Shown: piece by piece, positions 5,419-7,968 of the stretch
Position numbering within the stretch: the stretch's first letter is position 1
Layout: every line of letters starts with the position of its first letter
Origin: JBAROU01 sp049642385
Lineage (GTDB): Bacteria; Chloroflexota; Dehalococcoidia; DSTF01; RBG-16-68-14
Reading direction: 5' to 3'
NCBI GenBank assembly: GCA_049642385.1
Contig: JBAROU010000197.1
Location: forward strand, 1-7,968
DNA length: 7,968 nucleotides
Program-made: the position numbers and the translations under genes
The notes under the pieces: model-generated
What the model saw: only the letters and a program-made list of their open reading frames with translations
Database searches by the model: none
Told to the model about the DNA's origin: nothing

Positions 5419-6570
5419 ATGCGTATCCTCGTCGCGCCGCAGGAGTTCAAGGGCAGCCTCACCGCTCGTGAGGCCGCAGACGCCATCGCACATGGGCTGC
5501 GTCGCGCGCTGCCCGACGCCGAGATCGATGCGGTCGCGCTTGCGGACGGCGGCCCGGGAACGGTCGATGTCCTCGTCGAGGCGACCGGCGGGCGGTACTT
5601 CGAGACCGATGTGCGCGACCCCCTCGATCGCCCAGTGCGCGCCCGCTGGGGAGCACTGGGCGAGAACGGCACGAGCGAACCACCCACCGCTGTCATCGAG
5701 ATGGCGGCGGCTTCAGGGCTGACGCTGCTGCGCGGCGACGAACGCGACCCGAAACGGGCGTCGACGTTCGGGACGGGCGAGCTGCTGCAGGCGGCGCTCG
5801 ACGCAGGCTACCGACACATCATCGCCGGCGTCGGCGGTAGCGCGACGAACGACGGCGGCGCGGGCGCGGCGCAGGCGCTCGGCGCGCAACTGTTCGATGA
5901 ACAAGGCCGCGACCTCGAGCGCGGCGGCAGCGCGCTCGCGCGGCTGGCGCGTATCGACGCTTCTGCGCTCGACGCTCGGCTGCGGGAGACGAACGTCATC
6001 GTGGCGACGGACGTGACCAACCCGCTCTGCGGCCCTCAGGGAGCATCGCTCATCTACGGGGCGCAGAAGGGCGCCACGGAGCAGGTAACGCGCGAGCTGG
6101 ACGCGGCGCTCGCGCGCTACGCCGAGGCTATCCGGCGCGATCTGGGCGTCGATGTGGCTAACGTGCCCGGCGCGGGCGCGGCGGGCGGGCTCGCGGCGGG
6201 GCTGATCGCGTTCTGCGGCGCGACCGTACGCTCGGGGTTCGAGGTGGTAGCCGAAGCGATCGCGCTGGAGGATCGCGTCCGTGCGGTCGGCGCGGTGATC
6301 ACCGGCGAAGGCCGCCTCGACAGCCAGAGCGCCTCCGGCAAGACGACGATCGCTGTCGCGCGCCTCGCGCGCGAGGCGGGAAGGCCAGTCATCGCGCTGG
6401 CGGGCAGCGTCGAGGGCGGCACGGTGAGCGAAACAGCGCGCGCGTTCGACGCGGTCTTTGCGCTGACACCCGACCTGGCGCCGGCAGACGTGGCGATGGC
6501 GCGCGCCGCCGAGCTGCTGTCGGCGGCGGCGGAACGCGCCGGCGTGTGGATACGGGAACGACTAACCTGA
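5419..6570 (+). CDS. Glycerate 2-kinase (GlxK/GarK type I family)
   Basis: This cytosolic enzyme phosphorylates D-glycerate with ATP, in this family usually to 2-phosphoglycerate, and links glyoxylate, serine or sugar-acid breakdown to lower glycolysis. The 383 residues match the family length. Motifs in order are MRILVAPQEFKGSLTA (1-16), LADGGPGTVD (41-50), TFGTGEL (116-122), GVGGSATNDGGAGAAQALG (137-155), ATDVTNPLCGPQGAS (196-210), PGAGAAGGLAAGL (250-262) and TGEGRLDSQSASGKTT (295-310). In the second motif Pro replaces the Glu of the common ADGGEGT. ATG 5419 is chosen because the conserved N-terminus begins there. The preceding 16 nt have no clear Shine-Dalgarno and no -10 box, so translation may depend on ribosomes finishing murJ. 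The product of phosphorylation (2- or 3-phosphoglycerate) cannot be read from sequence alone, so no symbol is given. Its 3' end overlaps a convergent gene by 9 bp. Confidence 0.93.
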   Translation: MRILVAPQEFKGSLTAREAADAIAHGLRRALPDAEIDAVALADGGPGTVDVLVEATGGRYFETDVRDPLDRPVRARWGALGENGTSEPPTAVIEMAAASGLTLLRGDERDPKRASTFGTGELLQAALDAGYRHIIAGVGGSATNDGGAGAAQALGAQLFDEQGRDLERGGSALARLARIDASALDARLRETNVIVATDVTNPLCGPQGASLIYGAQKGATEQVTRELDAALARYAEAIRRDLGVDVANVPGAGAAGGLAAGLIAFCGATVRSGFEVVAEAIALEDRVRAVGAVITGEGRLDSQSASGKTTIAVARLAREAGRPVIALAGSVEGGTVSETARAFDAVFALTPDLAPADVAMARAAELLSAAAERAGVWIRERLT

Positions 6571-7083
6571 GCCGAGCTCCCCTTCCGTTTCTGGCGGCGA
6601 CAGCTCCGCCACAGCGCTGCTGGCGGACTCTGGCAGGCGGCCTGCGCGCCAGACGTAGACGAGTAGCACGAGGAAGATGCTGGCGACGATCAGCGGCAGC
6701 GCGCCATCGGTGAAGTCGCGGTCACCGGTGAGGATGTCGTACAGCGTGACGAGCACAACGCCTGCCTGGGCAGCGTAGGGTACCCACAGGAGGAGCCGGA
6801 AGCGCTGCGGCTCCCAGGCAATCAGCGCGTAGATCGGGGCCAGCACCAGGAGGTGGACGCCGAGCAGTCGCTGGGCGGCGCCGCCCTCACCACCATCCAG
6901 GCCGCCTCCAATAGTCGCCGCGCTGGCGTCCTGGAAGAACGTCAGAGCAAGTCCGGAGAAGATGGTCCACACCGCCAGGAGCGCCAGCACGACTCGCACC
7001 GTGCCGCGCGCGCTCAGGACGGCGGCTGGCGGCTCGAGCTTCTCCTCGACCGGCGGCGACGGGGCGGGTTGGTCGTCACTCAT
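6562..7083 (-). CDS. Four-helix integral membrane protein of unknown function
   Basis: The 173-residue product starts at ATG 7083-7081. Residues 1-29 are Pro/Glu/Asp-rich and soluble. Four hydrophobic helices follow at about 30-50, 72-90, 97-118 and 127-146, and then a soluble acidic tail (PPETEGELGSG). Between helices 1 and 2 lies a Gly-rich loop (TIGGGLDGGEGGAAQRLLG). Short loops contain WEPQRFR and TGDRDFTDG. I do not recognise the family with confidence: the pattern of QRLLG, a second helix and LLWVPYAAQ recalls small four-helix proteins such as the BphX-like group, but this is only a resemblance. No catalytic residues or cofactor motif are seen. A start 14 or 22 codons earlier is open, but the first of these, ATG 7107, overlaps the -10 box. 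It is transcribed divergently from the ABC ATPase gene and converges on the glycerate kinase gene. A role with the transporter is possible but unproven. Confidence 0.8.
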   Translation of the reverse strand: MSDDQPAPSPPVEEKLEPPAAVLSARGTVRVVLALLAVWTIFSGLALTFFQDASAATIGGGLDGGEGGAAQRLLGVHLLVLAPIYALIAWEPQRFRLLLWVPYAAQAGVVLVTLYDILTGDRDFTDGALPLIVASIFLVLLVYVWRAGRLPESASSAVAELSPPETEGELGSG

Positions 7084-7105
7084 AGCGAACCTGCGTTTGT
7101 GTCTC

Positions 7106-7114
7106 ATTCTAGCA
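7106..7114 (-). promoter_or_regulatory. Extended -10 promoter of the membrane-protein gene
   Basis: On the minus strand, TGC-TAGAAT (7114-7106) is an extended -10 element, TGN followed by a 5-of-6 match to TATAAT. No clear -35 is seen, which extended -10 promoters can dispense with. Transcription near 7099 leaves about 16 nt before the ATG at 7083, with only GCAGG as a weak ribosome binding site. Confidence 0.5.
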
Positions 7115-7132
7115 TCTGTTCCCGCATGGCGA

Positions 7133-7162
7133 TTGGCTCCCCGCATCGCCGTTCAGTAGCAT
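7133..7162 (+). promoter_or_regulatory. Weak candidate promoter of the ABC ATPase gene
   Basis: TTGGCT (7133-7138) and TAGCAT (7157-7162) are 18 bp apart and match consensus only in part. They would give a start near 7169 and a short leader containing GGAGGA at 7182-7187. A promoter must lie in this divergent gap because the gene upstream is on the other strand, but its exact place is uncertain. Confidence 0.3.
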
Positions 7163-7191
7163 GGGAAGGCGGCGCTCGAACGGAGGACTTC

Positions 7192-7959
7192 GTGACGACG
7201 ACTTTGCAACAGCCTACTACCGACCATCCACCCGACGGCGACCTCATCATTCAAGCGACCGACGTGGTGAAGACCTACGACACGGGTAAGGTGCAGGTGC
7301 GCGCCCTGCGGGGCGTGTCGCTCACCGTCCGTCGTGGCGAGATGGTCGCGATTATGGGGCCCTCCGGCTGCGGCAAGACGACGCTGCTCAACTCGCTGAG
7401 CGGCCTGGATGTGATCGACGACGGCCTGATCCTGATCGAAGGCGTCGACATCAACCGGCTCTCGGACAACGCCAAGTCGTCGTACCGGGCGAAGCGGATG
7501 GGGTTCGTCTTTCAGTTCTACAACCTGCTACCGGTGCTGTCGGCGGTCGAGAACGTGGAGCTGCCGCTGCTCGTCGCGGGCGTCCGTTCGAAGGACGCTC
7601 GTCAGCGCGCGCTCGCGTCGCTCGGAACGGTGCAGCTCACCGACTGGGCGACGCACCGGCCGGCGGAACTGTCGGGAGGCCAGCGCCAGCGCGTTACGAT
7701 CGCGCGTTCGCTGGTGAACGAACCGGCGATCGTCTGGGCGGATGAGCCCACGGGCGACCTAGACTCCACCAACGCTGATCAGATTATGGACCTGATGGTG
7801 GGGTTGAACGAAGCCCACAGTCAAACGTTCGTTATCGTGACGCACGCGCGCGATGTGGCGGAACGCACGGACCGGATCATCCAGATGGTCGACGGGCTGA
7901 TCGTCGATGAGCAGGTGACTCGGAGGGGCCAGCAGCGGCTGGCGGGCGCGGCCAGCTAG
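7192..7959 (+). CDS. ABC transporter ATP-binding protein, LolD/MacB/FtsE-type
   Basis: This 255-residue ATPase subunit would sit on the cytosolic face of the membrane and drive a separate permease. Every nucleotide-binding element is present: Walker A GPSGCGKTT (56-64), Q-loop Gln108 in FQFYNLLP, signature LSGGQRQR (160-167), Walker B AIVWADE ending in Asp184 and catalytic Glu185, D-loop DLDS (189-192) and switch His218 in VTHAR. The stretch GFVFQFYNLLPVLSAVENVELPLL and DEPTGDLDS are typical of the group that pairs with FtsX/MacB-like permeases in lipoprotein release, macrolide or peptide export, or mechanotransmission. The substrate cannot be told from the ATPase. GTG 7192 is chosen because GGAGGA precedes it by 4 nt. 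In-frame upstream codons lack a ribosome site and family similarity. The 18-residue N-terminal extension is polar. The stop is 9 nt before the window ends, and the permease gene is expected next. An odd detail is Trp182 in the Walker B strand, where aliphatic residues are usual. Confidence 0.95.
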   Translation: MTTTLQQPTTDHPPDGDLIIQATDVVKTYDTGKVQVRALRGVSLTVRRGEMVAIMGPSGCGKTTLLNSLSGLDVIDDGLILIEGVDINRLSDNAKSSYRAKRMGFVFQFYNLLPVLSAVENVELPLLVAGVRSKDARQRALASLGTVQLTDWATHRPAELSGGQRQRVTIARSLVNEPAIVWADEPTGDLDSTNADQIMDLMVGLNEAHSQTFVIVTHARDVAERTDRIIQMVDGLIVDEQVTRRGQQRLAGAAS

Positions 7960-7968
7960 CAGCAGGCA

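Noticed and set aside
6853..7191. Extension of the ABC ATPase by 113 codons upstream
   Set aside because: It is antisense to the membrane-protein gene, Arg/Gln-rich and unlike any ABC ATPase. GTG 7192 has its own Shine-Dalgarno.
1..7968. Search by eye for tRNA genes, CRISPR repeats, IS ends, prophage genes or a defence system
   Set aside because: No spaced direct repeats, tRNA-like cloverleaf, transposase or integrase motifs were seen. The genes are core metabolism and envelope functions.

Overview
The window is GC-rich, densely coded bacterial DNA. Gene families, GC-rich codon use, an SWIM-finger miniprotein and TANNNT boxes set directly against start codons are compatible with a member of the Chloroflexota or a similar high-GC thermophile or soil lineage. 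That placement is inference from style, not from a marker gene. Most of the window is ordinary core metabolism. I see no CRISPR array, insertion sequence, tRNA, rRNA or prophage gene.

Layout. Positions 1-2090 hold a cysteine block: cysE (serine O-acetyltransferase, TTG start behind a near-perfect Shine-Dalgarno) overlaps cysS (cysteinyl-tRNA synthetase) by ATGA, so cysteine synthesis and cysteine charging are probably co-translated. A good sigma70-like promoter at 2101-2129 ends 10 nt before apt (adenine phosphoribosyltransferase, 2140-2685), which suggests a leaderless mRNA. A short gap with its own promoter-like boxes and a strong Shine-Dalgarno leads to an exported cupredoxin-like protein (2754-3269), closed by a 14-bp-stem intrinsic terminator (3292-3330).

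On the minus strand, 3349-3606 encodes an 85-residue SWIM zinc-finger protein. Its upstream region is the most interesting part of the window: a near-consensus promoter (TTGACA, 17 bp, TAGAAT) at 3737-3709 is followed by a possible 8-codon leader ORF, then a 10-bp GC-rich hairpin and a U-tract (3663-3631), and only then the Shine-Dalgarno and the gene. This is the geometry of a transcription attenuator or riboregulator, or of a roughly 70-nt small RNA with the SWIM gene expressed by read-through.

Divergently, murJ (lipid II flippase, 3789-5402) also looks leaderless, with the same CTATACTG box as apt. It is followed after 16 nt by a glycerate 2-kinase gene (5419-6570), whose end overlaps by 9 bp the end of a convergent gene for a four-helix membrane protein of unknown function (6562-7083, minus strand). 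A 108-bp divergent promoter region separates that gene from an ABC-transporter ATPase of the LolD/MacB/FtsE type (7192-7959). Its permease partner is expected just beyond the window.
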